A stretch of DNA of 64,000 bases from contig DAOUHB010000079.1 of the NCBI GenBank assembly GCA_034428935.1, positions 19,447 to 83,446 on the forward strand. The letters are read 5' to 3'. The first letter of the stretch is position 1. Each line of letters begins with the position of its first letter. The DNA is from JAAYZQ01 sp034428935 (GTDB lineage Bacteria; Chloroflexota; Anaerolineae; JAAYZQ01). The position numbers and the translations under genes are program-made. Positions 40,657 through 50,000 of the stretch are shown here, one piece after another. A model generated the notes under the pieces. It worked only from the letters and a program-made list of their open reading frames with translations, made no database searches and was not told the DNA's origin.

Positions 40657-42140
40657 TAGAGTGCGTCCCAGTCCTGGTTCTGGGGCAGCTCGCCCAGGTA
40701 GAACTCGTCGAGGCTGCGGGCGGCGACGAGGCTGTAGTACTCGTCCAGATCTCGCTGCAAAGCGGGGTCCAGCTCCCGAGGCTGGTGGTTGGCCAGGATC
40801 TCTCGCACCCGCTCCCGGGCGCGGTCCAGGGCCGTGCGGCTGCCATCCTTTTCCCAGGCATTGTAGCCCTCGCGGGCCATGAGCCGCGGGATATAGTGCT
40901 CGCGGCGAAAGTGGCGCGCCGTGTGGCCCTGGGTCAAAAAGTTGCCGCCAGGGCCTGCCTCCTTGATGATCTCCAGGCCCAGGGTCTCGTCGTCCACCCG
41001 CACGCCCTCTGCCAGGCGGCGAGCCATGCCGCACAACTCGTCGTCGAGGACGAGGAGAGCGTGACTTTCCAGCATGGTGCTGTCGAGGGTGCCGCCGCAG
41101 GTGATGAAATCGACGCCGGCCAGAACGGCGGGCAGCAGATTGGCCGTCCGCTCCATGCCGGCCTGGATGTCCTCCTGCTTGGCCTCGGTGGCGGCCCCCA
41201 CGCTGCGGCAAGGCAGACCGTAGCGGCGGGCCATCTGCGCCGCGCCAGCGGTGATGAGACCCGTCTCCACGGCGCCCAGGGCCACGGTTCCCAGGCGCAT
41301 GTTGGCGACGGTCGACACCGTCCCATATAGGACGGGCGTGCCCGGCCGGTAGATCTGGGCCAGGGTGACGTGGGCCAGGATCTCGGCGTTCTGCTGGGCC
41401 AGCAAGCCAGCCAGCGTCGCCGGCGCCGTGGCCCCGGCAATGGCCTCGGGCGACAGGGCCAGGGGCTGCCCATAGTCGGCGCAGATGAGCAAGCCCTCGA
41501 GCTGCATCTGGATCATCTGCAGGGGGCTGCCCACGGAACAGATGGCAAAGAAGGACGGGCGCCGGCGCAGCGCCTCCTTCCCCCCGGCGATGATGGCCAT
41601 CATGCGCATCATGTCCAGGGTGGGCACGTAGCCGTAGCAGCCCATGCCAAAGGGCTTGCGGCTGTGGTGAGCCCAGGCCCGGATGGCCTCGGCATGGATC
41701 GTCGTCATGGGAATGTCCTCGGGCCAGACGTCCATCTGGGAGTTGTGGATGTGGTCGCAGGCGTTGATGAGCTGGATGTGCTGAACGACGTCGGCCATGG
41801 TGCAGGAGCGATACTCGCCGCTGTCCAGGTCGAGGATGTGGGTGGGCGTGCCCAGGCCGGCAAAATGCGTTGTGCCGGCACCGATCTCCAGGAAAAAGCT
41901 GGGGTCGGAACCATAGAGAGAAAAGCTCCGGGGCGCCTGCTCCACTGCGCGGCGCACCAGCGCCTCTGGCAGGCGCACACGACAGGCCTCGTCGTCGACG
42001 TCGGCGCCAGCCTGGCGAAAGATGTCGCGGGCCTTGGGCCAGTCCACCTGGAGGCCGGTTGTGGCCAGGATCTCCATGGAGGTGGCGTGAATACGTTCGA
42101 CCTCGGTTGGGCTTAGTACTTCGAAGCGAGAAGTATGCAT
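40656..42140 (-). CDS. MttB-family corrinoid methyltransferase, non-pyrrolysine type
   Basis: This 494-residue protein belongs to the trimethylamine methyltransferase MttB family (N-terminal EVLSPTEVERIHATSMEIL; glycine-rich GGTLDSTMLES near the barrel end). No in-frame amber codon interrupts it, so it is of the non-pyrrolysine subgroup that includes the glycine betaine, proline betaine and carnitine demethylases. Those enzymes pass the methyl group to a corrinoid protein, and no corrinoid protein or activator gene is in this window. AGGAGG lies six bases before the ATG. Its only operon partner is the Cys/Met-type PLP enzyme. Confidence 0.92.
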   Translation of the reverse strand: MHTSRFEVLSPTEVERIHATSMEILATTGLQVDWPKARDIFRQAGADVDDEACRVRLPEALVRRAVEQAPRSFSLYGSDPSFFLEIGAGTTHFAGLGTPTHILDLDSGEYRSCTMADVVQHIQLINACDHIHNSQMDVWPEDIPMTTIHAEAIRAWAHHSRKPFGMGCYGYVPTLDMMRMMAIIAGGKEALRRRPSFFAICSVGSPLQMIQMQLEGLLICADYGQPLALSPEAIAGATAPATLAGLLAQQNAEILAHVTLAQIYRPGTPVLYGTVSTVANMRLGTVALGAVETGLITAGAAQMARRYGLPCRSVGAATEAKQEDIQAGMERTANLLPAVLAGVDFITCGGTLDSTMLESHALLVLDDELCGMARRLAEGVRVDDETLGLEIIKEAGPGGNFLTQGHTARHFRREHYIPRLMAREGYNAWEKDGSRTALDRARERVREILANHQPRELDPALQRDLDEYYSLVAARSLDEFYLGELPQNQDWDAL

Positions 42141-42158
42141 GTGAGTCCTCCTATCAAG

Positions 42159-42284
42159 CTACTTGCGCAGCACCTGGCCACGGCGGGGCCCGGGCAAGAA
42201 CCGGCCGTCGCTGGCGCGGGGGATGCCGTTGGTTATGACCGTGTCGAACTCCGTTGTCGTCTCTCCCACAGGTCGAGTTGTGTC
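42159..42284 (-). pseudogene. Possible C-terminal remnant of an amidohydrolase
   Basis: Between stops, a frame upstream of the MttB gene reads FDTVITNGIPRASDGRF, then LPGPRRGQVLRK and a stop. The final PG-x-RGQVLRK resembles the conserved end of N-acyl-D-amino-acid deacylases and related amidohydrolases. A TGA at 42285-42287 lies directly upstream in frame, and no start with a ribosome site is seen. It may be a decayed gene end, but the resemblance is short. Confidence 0.3.
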
Positions 42285-42660
42285 TCAGCTGGCCGCATAC
42301 CGGGTTGGGCAAGCCGGCAGCTTTTGCGCGCTGTCCTACATCATCAGCTTGGGGCGCGGCCGGCGGACTGCGGGCTGGAGAGTCCGGCCGCTTGCGAGTT
42401 GTCCCACAAAGCACAGGTTTCGGCGCCCAGATGCGCCATGTCCTAGATCTATACGATCTCCTCCCGGCAAGGTTGTACTGCGCGTGGTTTCCCTCGGCCC
42501 GGGTAGCAGTCGATCTTGCGGAAAGCCGCGGAGCGTGGCCAGCCGATCAAGTCACTCTGGTTCTGGACGAGGTGGCTCCCTTCGGTGCCACTGCCGGGCG
42601 TGCCGTCTCGGCTAACCTCCGCCGCCAGGACTCAAGCGCGGGCGGCGCCTCTACTCTCTC
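42285..42660. other. Non-coding stretch
   Basis: No convincing gene is seen in these 376 bases. A CGGACT/AGTCCG inverted repeat (42364-42386) flanked by GC-rich complementary bases could form a hairpin. A plus-strand frame of 84 codons from 42431 lacks a ribosome site and runs into the racemase-like gene on the other strand. Confidence 0.5.
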
Positions 42661-43350
42661 TCAGGAGGCGTCGCCCAGGGCATAGTCCAGGGCGGCCTCG
42701 GCGTGGAGAGCCAACGTATTGAGGAGCGGCAGCGACGTGTCTCCCTGCCGCAGGATCATGGGCAACTCGGTGCAGCCCAGGATGACACCATCCACGTCGT
42801 ACCCGGCCATGATCTCTAACAGGCGGTCGCGGCTCGCAGGCAGTACCCGGCCCATGGCCAACTCGCGAAAGACAATGCGGTCGATGGCGTCCTGCTCCAC
42901 CTCGGCCGGCACCCGGAGCTCGATACCCCGCCGGGCGCAGGCTTCGGGGTAAAAGGAGGCCTGCATGGTGAACTTGATGCCCAGGAGTAGCAGCCGCTTC
43001 AAGCCAAGTTGCTGGGAGTGGTCCAGGGCCACGTCGACGATGCTGAGGAGGGGGATGCTGACGCGTTGGGCGACGAGGTCAAAGGCGGCGTGGGGAGAGT
43101 TGGCGGCCATGAGGGCGAAATCGACGCCGGCCCGCTCCAGGGCCTCGATGCCGGCTACGAGCTCGCCCGCGTACCCCTCCGTGTCCCCCCGGTTCTCCAG
43201 GTCGGTAAAGCGCTGAAAGTTGAGGGAAAAGATGACGATCTCGGGGTAGTAGTAGTCATCGCGGCGGGCGTGGTACGCCTTGATGATGTGCTCGTAGTAG
43301 AGCCGCGTTGATTCGGGGCTGATCCCGCCCAGGATGCCGATCCGTTTCAT
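42661..43350 (-). CDS. Aspartate/glutamate racemase-family protein with one catalytic Cys
   Basis: This 229-residue protein starts at the ATG at 43350, with GGGGGAG upstream. The N-terminus IGILGGISPESTRLYYEHI and the C-terminal GCTELPM motif are those of the Asp/Glu racemase superfamily. Two-Cys racemases have CNTAH in the first half, whereas here the motif is AANSPH, so only the second Cys remains. One-Cys members are often one-sided racemases or act on other substrates. It has its own promoter (43389-43417) and is divergent from the aminotransferase-threonine synthase operon. Confidence 0.87.
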   Translation of the reverse strand: MKRIGILGGISPESTRLYYEHIIKAYHARRDDYYYPEIVIFSLNFQRFTDLENRGDTEGYAGELVAGIEALERAGVDFALMAANSPHAAFDLVAQRVSIPLLSIVDVALDHSQQLGLKRLLLLGIKFTMQASFYPEACARRGIELRVPAEVEQDAIDRIVFRELAMGRVLPASRDRLLEIMAGYDVDGVILGCTELPMILRQGDTSLPLLNTLALHAEAALDYALGDAS

Positions 43351-43388
43351 CGCTCCCCCAAACGGAGAATGGTCCATCGCTGGCCCTT

Positions 43389-43417
43389 ATTATACCTCAA
43401 GTGGCCGAAAAGGACAA
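43389..43417 (-). promoter_or_regulatory. Promoter of the racemase-like gene
   Basis: Minus-strand TTGTCC (43412-43417), a 17-base spacer and TATAAT (43389-43394). Confidence 0.65.
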
Positions 43418-43491
43418 ATGAGGGGCCGGGAGCATAGAGGTCGCGGCCGCCACGTCTCGCCGCACGTGCGGCCAGAGTGCCAGGGCCGATC

Positions 43492-43520
43492 TTGCCCTCT
43501 TTTGACCCGCGTGGTACAAT
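43492..43520 (+). promoter_or_regulatory. Promoter of the aminotransferase-threonine synthase operon
   Basis: TTGCCC (43492-43497), a 17-base spacer and TACAAT (43515-43520). A TTGACC inside the spacer is too close to the -10 to act as its -35. Confidence 0.55.
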
Positions 43521-43641
43521 GGCCCGGGCCGGGCAGAACCGGTCGTCTTTCACTTGTGAGAAGCACGAGAGGCACGGCGGTGGGTGCACCATAGAGCCTG
43601 AACAACGCCGGCGCCCCGAGCGCCAGGGGAGGGATTGAGCC

Positions 43642-44952
43642 TTGAACCGAGACGTAGAACACTGGAGTATCGCCCAGGAGCACCTGCCCGGTGGCGTCTG
43701 CGCGTCGGCGCGCGTCCACAAGGGGCTGGGCAGGCCCGTCTACTTTTCCCGGGCGGCGGGCAGCAAGGTCTATGGGCTGGACGGCCGGGAGTACGTCGAC
43801 CTGTGCACGTCCTTCGGGGCGTCGCTGCTGGGGCACGCCCATCCGGCGGTCACCCGCGCGGTGCGGCAGGCCCTCGAGCTGGGCATCCTGTGCGCCGGCG
43901 AGACCGAATGGCACGCCCGCCTGGCGCAGACCATCGCCGAGAACGTGTCGAGCATGGAGATGATGCGTTTTGCCCTGAGCGGCACCGAGACCACGGCCTA
44001 TGCCGTCAAGGTGGCCCGCGAGGCAACCGGCCGGCCCCTCATCGTCAAGTTCGAGGGCCACTTTCACGGCTACAACGACGCCCTGGCCTACAACTACTGG
44101 CCAGCACCCGCCGAGGGGTGGCCCGCGCTGACCCCCGCCATGAAGGGCATGACCAGAAGCGGCCAGGATGGCATCGCCGTGCTGCCCTTCAACGACGACG
44201 AGCGAATCGAGGAGCTGATGGCCCACCGGGGCCACGAGGTCGCCGCCGTGATGCTGGAGCCGGTGAACTATAACGCGGGCACCATCGTCCCCCGGCCCGG
44301 CTACCTGGAGCTGCTGCGCCGCCTGACGGCCGAGCACGGCGCGCTGCTCATCTTTGACGAGATCCTGTCGGGGTTCCGTACCGGGCCCGGCTGCATCCAG
44401 GGCACGTACGGCGTCACGCCCGACCTGTGTACCCTGGGCAAGGCCATCGGCGGCGGGCTGCCCCTGAGCGTCTTTGGCGGCCGGCGGGAGTTCATGGAAC
44501 ACGTGGCGCCCCTGGGCAAGGCGCAGCACAGCGGCACGTTCAACGCCGGGCTCCCGGCCATCATGGCGGCCGGCGCCTTTTTCGAGGTCATCCTGGAGCC
44601 CGGCTATTACGAGGGCCTCCTGGCGCGCAGCCAGCGTTTCTACGCCGGCGTCGACGAGATTATGGGCCGCCTGGGCTTCCAGGGGCGGGTGCAGGCCCTG
44701 GGCGCGCGTTTTTCCTTCCTGTTCGGGCCCGTAGCCGAAAAGGCGTCCATCAAGAACTATCGCGACGCGATGGACAACGACTGGGCGCTCCTGGACCGCT
44801 TCTACGCCGCCTGCCTGGATCATGGCGTCTACCTGCACTCCATGCTCCACCACGGCATCTCGTCCGCCCACACCGACGACGACATTGACCGTGCCCTGGA
44901 AGGCACAGAGGCCGCGCTGCGCGACGTCATGGCTTCGGGCATCAACGCATAG
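43642..44952 (+). CDS. Class III PLP aminotransferase (GSA aminomutase-like)
   Basis: This 436-residue enzyme starts at TTG (43642), with GGGGAGGG about 10 bases upstream. The motifs are LSGTETTAYAVKVAREATGR, FEGHFHGYND, IFDEILSGFR and the PLP Lys in CTLGKAIGGGLPL. It is a second, distinct member of the same broad family as the gene at 12568-13920. Absence of heme genes argues against a role as HemL. It is followed after 15 bases by threonine synthase, so it may process a related amino acid or hydroxy-amino acid. Confidence 0.88.
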   Translation: MNRDVEHWSIAQEHLPGGVCASARVHKGLGRPVYFSRAAGSKVYGLDGREYVDLCTSFGASLLGHAHPAVTRAVRQALELGILCAGETEWHARLAQTIAENVSSMEMMRFALSGTETTAYAVKVAREATGRPLIVKFEGHFHGYNDALAYNYWPAPAEGWPALTPAMKGMTRSGQDGIAVLPFNDDERIEELMAHRGHEVAAVMLEPVNYNAGTIVPRPGYLELLRRLTAEHGALLIFDEILSGFRTGPGCIQGTYGVTPDLCTLGKAIGGGLPLSVFGGRREFMEHVAPLGKAQHSGTFNAGLPAIMAAGAFFEVILEPGYYEGLLARSQRFYAGVDEIMGRLGFQGRVQALGARFSFLFGPVAEKASIKNYRDAMDNDWALLDRFYAACLDHGVYLHSMLHHGISSAHTDDDIDRALEGTEAALRDVMASGINA

Positions 44953-44967
44953 CGTGAGGAGAGGACG

Positions 44968-46143
44968 ATGAGCACATTGACGCACCTGGAATGCGGGCTG
45001 TGCGGCAAGGAGTACGAGGCCGACCGGCCCTGGAACCTGTGCCCGGCCTGTGGCAAGCCACTGCTGGCCCGCTACGATCTGGCGGCGGCCAGCCAGGCGC
45101 TGGACCGCGTCGAGCTGGCCGGCCGCGAGCCGACCCTGTGGCGCTACCGGGAGGTGTTGCCCGTGCGCGATAAGCGCCACGAGCTTTGCCTGGGCGAGGG
45201 CTGGACGAGGCTGGTCCACGCCCGGCGCCTGGGCGAGGCGGTGGCTTTCGATGGACTTTATGTAAAGGACGAGGGATTGAACCCCACGGGCTCGTTCAAG
45301 GCCCGGGGGCTGGGTGTGGCACTGTCGCGGGCACACGAGCTGGGGGTGCGGTCGGTGTCCATCCCCTCGGCGGGCAACGCGGCGGGGGCCACGGCTGCCT
45401 ATGCCGCCCGGGCGGGCATGGAGGCCCACGTCTTTATGCCCCGCGACGTGCCCCCCCTCTTTGTGGCCGAGTGCCGGGCCCTGGGCGCCCAGGTCACCCT
45501 GGTGGACGGGCTGATCACCGACTGTGGACGCGTCGCGGCTGAAGGCGTGCGCCAGCATGGCCGCTTTGACGTGTCTACCCTCAAGGAGCCCTACCGCCTG
45601 GAGGGCAAGAAGACCATGGGCTACGAGCTGGCGGAGCAGATGGGCTGGAAGCTGCCCGACGTGGTCATCTATCCTACCGGCGGCGGCACCGGGCTGGTGG
45701 GCATGTGGAAGGCCTTTGACGAGATGGAGGCCATGGGCTGGATCGGGACCGAGCGGCCGCGCATGGTCACCGTCCAGGCCGAGGGCTGCGCACCCATGGT
45801 GCGCGCCTTTCACGCCGGCGACGAGTTCGCGGCGCCGTGGCAGGGGGCCCACACGCTGGCCGACGGGCTGCGGGTGCCGGCGGCCGTGGGCGACTTCTTG
45901 ATCCTGCGGGCGCTGCGCGAGAGCGGCGGTACGGCTGTGGCCGTGCCCGACCAGGACATGATCGAGGCCGCAAACTTGCTGGGCCGGACGGAGGGCATCT
46001 GGGCGGCGCCCGAGGGCGCGGCCACCCTGGTCGCCTTCCAGGCGCTGCGCCGCCAGGGCTGGATCGCCGGTGACGAGACGGTCGTCCTGTTCAATACGGG
46101 GAGCGGGCTCAAGTACGCCCACCTGTGGGCTGAGGAGCGCTGA
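44968..46143 (+). CDS. thrC: Threonine synthase
   Basis: This 391-residue PLP enzyme makes threonine from O-phosphohomoserine. It opens with a zinc-ribbon-like module (CGLCGKEY and CPACGKP), as found in thermophile-type and archaeal ThrC. The Schiff-base Lys is in LNPTGSFKARGLG, and a glycine-rich PTGGGTGLVGMW loop binds the PLP phosphate. GAGGAGAGG precedes the ATG. It is second in an operon with a class III aminotransferase. No hom or thrB is nearby, so the pathway genes are dispersed. Cysteate synthase-like activity is an alternative for this zinc-ribbon subgroup. Confidence 0.9.
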   Translation: MSTLTHLECGLCGKEYEADRPWNLCPACGKPLLARYDLAAASQALDRVELAGREPTLWRYREVLPVRDKRHELCLGEGWTRLVHARRLGEAVAFDGLYVKDEGLNPTGSFKARGLGVALSRAHELGVRSVSIPSAGNAAGATAAYAARAGMEAHVFMPRDVPPLFVAECRALGAQVTLVDGLITDCGRVAAEGVRQHGRFDVSTLKEPYRLEGKKTMGYELAEQMGWKLPDVVIYPTGGGTGLVGMWKAFDEMEAMGWIGTERPRMVTVQAEGCAPMVRAFHAGDEFAAPWQGAHTLADGLRVPAAVGDFLILRALRESGGTAVAVPDQDMIEAANLLGRTEGIWAAPEGAATLVAFQALRRQGWIAGDETVVLFNTGSGLKYAHLWAEER

Positions 46144-46152
46144 CGAGTACAT

Positions 46153-46184
46153 CACCGGACGGGGAGGGCGAGTCGCGTCCGGTG
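46153..46184. terminator. Hairpin between convergent thrC and ABC exporter genes
   Basis: CACCGGAC (46153-46160) pairs with GTCCGGTG (46177-46184). There is no T run, so termination is suggested mainly by position. Confidence 0.4.
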
Positions 46185-46281
46185 GACGAGCCGCGGGCCC
46201 GGTCAGGCCTGAGCCTGGAGCCGGCCTACCTGTACAAGGTCCGGACCTCCGGGCTGTGGTAGCCCAGAGCTTTCGGTTTGC

Positions 46282-48159
46282 CTACAAGCTCTCGCCGTCG
46301 GGGTGGCCGTCCTCGCGATCTTGACCCTCCATGTCCAGGAACTGGCGCTCGTACAACTGCCGGTACAGGCCGCCGCGGGCCAGCAGCTCCTGGTGCGTGC
46401 CCTGTTCCACGATGCGCCCAGCCTGCACGACACAGATACGGTCGGCGTGGGTGATGGTGCTCAGCCGGTGGGCGATGACGATGGCCGTCCGGCCGTGGAG
46501 GAGGCGCTGCAACGCATCCTGGATGAGCATCTCGGTCACGGTGTCGACGCTGGCGGTTGCCTCGTCCAGGATCAGGAGCCGCGGCTCGGCCAGAGCCGCC
46601 CGGGCAATGCAGATGAGCTGGCGCTGCCCCACCGACAGGTTGACGCCCCCCTCCAGGATGCGCGTCTCGTAACCGTCGGGCATGGCCAGGATGAACTCGT
46701 GGGCGTTGGCCAGCCGCGCGGCGCGTTCGACGGCCTCCATGGCCGATTCAGCGCCAGACGGATGGGGATGGCCGAAGCGGATGTTGTCGGCGATGGTGCC
46801 GGCAAAGAGAAAGGGATCCTGGGGCACGAGGCCCATCTGCCGCCGAAGCGAGCGCTGGGTGACGTCGCGCACGTCGATGCCATCGATGAGGACTGCGCCA
46901 TTGGTCACGTCGTAGAAGCGCGCCACGATGTTGGCGATGGACGTCTTGCCCGCGCCCGTTGGGCCCACCAGGGCCACAGTCTGGCCGGGCTCGATCTCCA
47001 GGTCGACGTCGTGCAGGACGTGGACGTCGCCCCGGTAGGAGAACGAGACGCCGCGCAGGGCCACGTAGCCCTCGATGGGGGGCATCTTCCTGGCGCCGGG
47101 GCGGTCCTGGACTTCCGGTTCGGTGTCCAGCATCTCCAGCACCCGCTCGCCGCCCGCCATGGCAGCCTGGAGCGTGGTGTAGAGCTGGCTCAGCTCCTGG
47201 ATCGGCTGGAAGAAGCGGCTCACGTAGGCTATGAAGGCGACGACGACGCCCAGGGTTAGCTCGCCGCGGGCGACGGCCAGGCCGCCGAACCAGAGCACGA
47301 TGGCCGTGGCCAGCATGCTCAGGATGTCAACGGTGGGCAAGAAGACGAAGGACAGCGACATGGCCTTCACGTAGGCGTCCCGATTGGCGCGGTTGACCTC
47401 GTTAAATCGCTCGTGGGAGGCATCCTCCTGGGCAAAGGCCTGGATCACCCGCATGCCCGACAGGTCCTCGGCCAGGTCGCCTACCACGGCGGCAATGCGC
47501 GCCCGCGTCTGCCGGAAGGCGACCTGCGCCCTGCGGGCAAATATCCAGGTTGCCAGCACCATGAATGGCAGCACGCAAAAGGAAAGGAGCGCCAGCCGCG
47601 GGCTCATGGTCAGCATGACCACGACGATGCCGCCCAACATCAGGGTGTCGCCGACGAGAGTGATGAGGCCCTCGGAGAGCAGCTCGTTGATGACCGCCAC
47701 GTCGTTGATGAGCCGGGAGATGGTGATGCCCACGATGTGTGTGTCGTGAAAGCCCAGGGAAAGGCGCTGCAGATGGGCAAAGAGGTCCGAACGGAGGGTG
47801 GCCAGCACCCGTTGCCCCACCCAGGAGAGCAGGTATTGCTGCCCCGCCGAGGACAGATAGAGGCCGACAAAGGCCAGGATCATCAGCACCGCCAGCCTGG
47901 TCAGCCCTGCGGTGTCTCCCTGGGCGATGGGCTGGTCGATGGCCACCTTGACGAGGTAGGGCGCCGCCAGGGCCAGCGCCGAAGCGACCAGCATCAGGAA
48001 GAAGGCCAGGAGCATCCGCTGCCAGTGCGGTCGCAGATAGCCTAACAAGCGGAGCAGAATCCGGGGATTGTACCGGCCCTCTTCTATGCCCTCGCCAAAC
48101 TGCTCGATGACGCCGCGAGGCCCCATGGCAGAGCCGCTGGAACCCAGGGAAAAGCTCAC
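46282..48159 (-). CDS. ABC exporter half-transporter, catalytically complete ATPase
   Basis: This 625-residue type IV exporter has six TM helices and a C-terminal ABC domain. Walker A is GPTGAGKT, Walker B ends LLILDEATASVD with the catalytic Glu, and the switch His is present (VIAHRLST). The signature is LSVGQRQ rather than LSGGQ. Its ATG overlaps the stop of the neighbouring half-transporter by 4 bases. The pair has the split pattern of heterodimeric exporters (LmrCD/TmrAB-like), in which this subunit supplies the Glu for the active site. Substrates may be drugs, lipids or peptides. Confidence 0.92.
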   Translation of the reverse strand: MSFSLGSSGSAMGPRGVIEQFGEGIEEGRYNPRILLRLLGYLRPHWQRMLLAFFLMLVASALALAAPYLVKVAIDQPIAQGDTAGLTRLAVLMILAFVGLYLSSAGQQYLLSWVGQRVLATLRSDLFAHLQRLSLGFHDTHIVGITISRLINDVAVINELLSEGLITLVGDTLMLGGIVVVMLTMSPRLALLSFCVLPFMVLATWIFARRAQVAFRQTRARIAAVVGDLAEDLSGMRVIQAFAQEDASHERFNEVNRANRDAYVKAMSLSFVFLPTVDILSMLATAIVLWFGGLAVARGELTLGVVVAFIAYVSRFFQPIQELSQLYTTLQAAMAGGERVLEMLDTEPEVQDRPGARKMPPIEGYVALRGVSFSYRGDVHVLHDVDLEIEPGQTVALVGPTGAGKTSIANIVARFYDVTNGAVLIDGIDVRDVTQRSLRRQMGLVPQDPFLFAGTIADNIRFGHPHPSGAESAMEAVERAARLANAHEFILAMPDGYETRILEGGVNLSVGQRQLICIARAALAEPRLLILDEATASVDTVTEMLIQDALQRLLHGRTAIVIAHRLSTITHADRICVVQAGRIVEQGTHQELLARGGLYRQLYERQFLDMEGQDREDGHPDGESL

Positions 48160-50000
48160 GAGTTCTCTCCCGCCTGGACCCGGGCCGCGGCCAGCTCCTG
48201 GGGCCGGAACTGCCGGTGATAGATTTCGGCATAGAGGCCCGAGGTGTTCAGTAGCTCCTCGTGGCTGCCCCGGGCGGCGATGCGCCCCTTGTCGAGGACG
48301 AGGATCAGGTCGGCGGCCCGCACGGTGCCGAGGCGCTGGGCGATGATGAACGAGGTGCGCCCCTCCATCAGGCGCTCCAGGGCCAGTTGGATCAGCCGCT
48401 CGGTCTCGGTGTCCACCGCCGACGTGGCGTCGTCGAGGATGAGGATCCGGGGGTCCTTGAGCAGCGCGCGGGCGATGGCCAGCCGCTGCTTCTGCCCGCC
48501 CGACAGCGTCACACCTCGCTCCCCCACGTGTGTCTGGAAGCCCTCGGGCATCTCGGCGATGAACTCGTGGGCCTGGGCCGCCTTCGCAGCGGCAATCATC
48601 TCGGCCTCGGAGGCATCGGGGCAGCCAAAGGTGATGTTTTCGGCCACCGTGGCGGCAAAGAGGGTCGTCTCTTGCAGGACGATGCCGATCTGGTCACGGA
48701 GCGAAGCCAGGGTCACCTTACGCGTGTCGTAGCCATCGATGGTGATGCGCCCCTCCGTGGGATCGTAGAAGCGGGGGATGAGGTTAATGATGGTCGACTT
48801 GCCCGAGCCCGTGGCGCCCAGCAGCGCCACCACCTGGCCCGGCCTGGCTTCCAGGCTCACCCGGTCCAGAACCCGGTGCCGGCGAAAGTAGGCAAAGGAG
48901 ACGTTCTCGAAGCGAACGTGGCCCTTCACGGGCGGGAGGGGCACCGCGTCGGGCGCCTCCTGTACCTCGGACACGGCGTCGAGGATCTCGAATATGCGCT
49001 CGCCGGCAGAAGCGGCCATGGCAATTGCCGGAATGATCATCCCCATGCGCCGCACGGGCTGGACCAACTGCGACAGGTAGGTGGAAAAGGCCACCAGCTC
49101 GCCCAGCGTGAGGGCTTCACGAATGACCAGGGAGCCGCCGTACCACAGGACGACGACGGTTCCCAGGCTGGCCATCATGTCGATGAGGGGGACGTTCAGG
49201 GCCCTCAGGCGTGCGGCCAGCCTCGACAGGTGAAACCAGCGGTCGTTCTCCTGCTCGAAGCGGGCGATTTCAGCCTCTTCCTGGGCAAAGGCCTTGACGA
49301 TGCGCGCCCCGAGCAGGTTCTGCTCGACGCGCGTCGTCAGCACGGCGAGCTGATCCTGAATTTTGAAGGACAGGGGCCGGAACCGGCGCCCGAACCGGAA
49401 GGCGATCCAGGCAAGGATCGGGACAAAGGCCAGGGTCAAGACCGCCAGGCGCGGGTTCATCCAGGCCAGGGCCACCGCCGTGCCGATCAACAAAACGCTA
49501 CCCTCCACCAGGCGCAGGGTAGCCCGGCCGGTCAAGAAACGGATGCGTTCCACGTCCTGGACGGCCCGCGACAAGAGCTGTCCCGTCTGGGCGCGGTCGT
49601 GATAGGAAAAGGATAGGCCGGCCAGCTTCTCGTGGATGTCGTTCCTCAGATCGTAGGCTACTCCCTGCGAGGCAACCTCGGTCCAGCGTCCCTGGAGGAA
49701 CGAGAGGGCTCCCCGCACCAGGGTGAGGCCCAGGAGGGCGAGGACGGACCAGCGAAGCAGGTCCAGATCGCCGCCGCGAATCCCACGGTCCACGATCCAA
49801 CGGACGAGCTGGGGGATGGCGATGGCCAGCCCGGTGATGGCCAGCAGCAGCACATACGCAGCGCTCGCCGGTCGCCGGTAGCGCCACAGGTAAGCATAGC
49901 TTTTGCGCAGAATTTGCAGGCTGGAGGGAGCCTCAGGCCCGCCCGCACGCCCTCGCCCATCGTCAGCGGGTAGGTTACGCTTCATCACCAACCGGGGCAT
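48156..50000 (-). CDS. ABC exporter half-transporter, degenerate ATPase
   Basis: This 614-residue half-transporter has six TM helices and an ABC domain with Walker A GATGSGKS and a canonical signature LSGGQKQR. The Walker B Glu is Asp (LILDDATSAVD) and the switch His is Gln (IIAQRLGT), so its own ATP site hydrolyses poorly. Combined with the LSVGQ signature of the partner, this forms one degenerate and one consensus site, as in known heterodimers. The start is at 50000 or at the ATG at 49985, both inside the epimerase gene end. Confidence 0.92.
   Translation of the reverse strand: MPRLVMKRNLPADDGRGRAGGPEAPSSLQILRKSYAYLWRYRRPASAAYVLLLAITGLAIAIPQLVRWIVDRGIRGGDLDLLRWSVLALLGLTLVRGALSFLQGRWTEVASQGVAYDLRNDIHEKLAGLSFSYHDRAQTGQLLSRAVQDVERIRFLTGRATLRLVEGSVLLIGTAVALAWMNPRLAVLTLAFVPILAWIAFRFGRRFRPLSFKIQDQLAVLTTRVEQNLLGARIVKAFAQEEAEIARFEQENDRWFHLSRLAARLRALNVPLIDMMASLGTVVVLWYGGSLVIREALTLGELVAFSTYLSQLVQPVRRMGMIIPAIAMAASAGERIFEILDAVSEVQEAPDAVPLPPVKGHVRFENVSFAYFRRHRVLDRVSLEARPGQVVALLGATGSGKSTIINLIPRFYDPTEGRITIDGYDTRKVTLASLRDQIGIVLQETTLFAATVAENITFGCPDASEAEMIAAAKAAQAHEFIAEMPEGFQTHVGERGVTLSGGQKQRLAIARALLKDPRILILDDATSAVDTETERLIQLALERLMEGRTSFIIAQRLGTVRAADLILVLDKGRIAARGSHEELLNTSGLYAEIYHRQFRPQELAAARVQAGENS

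Noticed and set aside
40654..40658. Amber stop of the MttB homologue as a read-through pyrrolysine codon
   Set aside because: Pyrrolysine in MttB is internal to the barrel, not terminal. The TAG overlaps the next gene's GTG, and the downstream PLP enzyme is in another frame with its own complete domain.
42431..42685. Plus-strand frame of 84 codons with protein-like composition
   Set aside because: It has no ribosome site and no recognisable motif, and it overlaps the well-supported racemase-family gene on the opposite strand.
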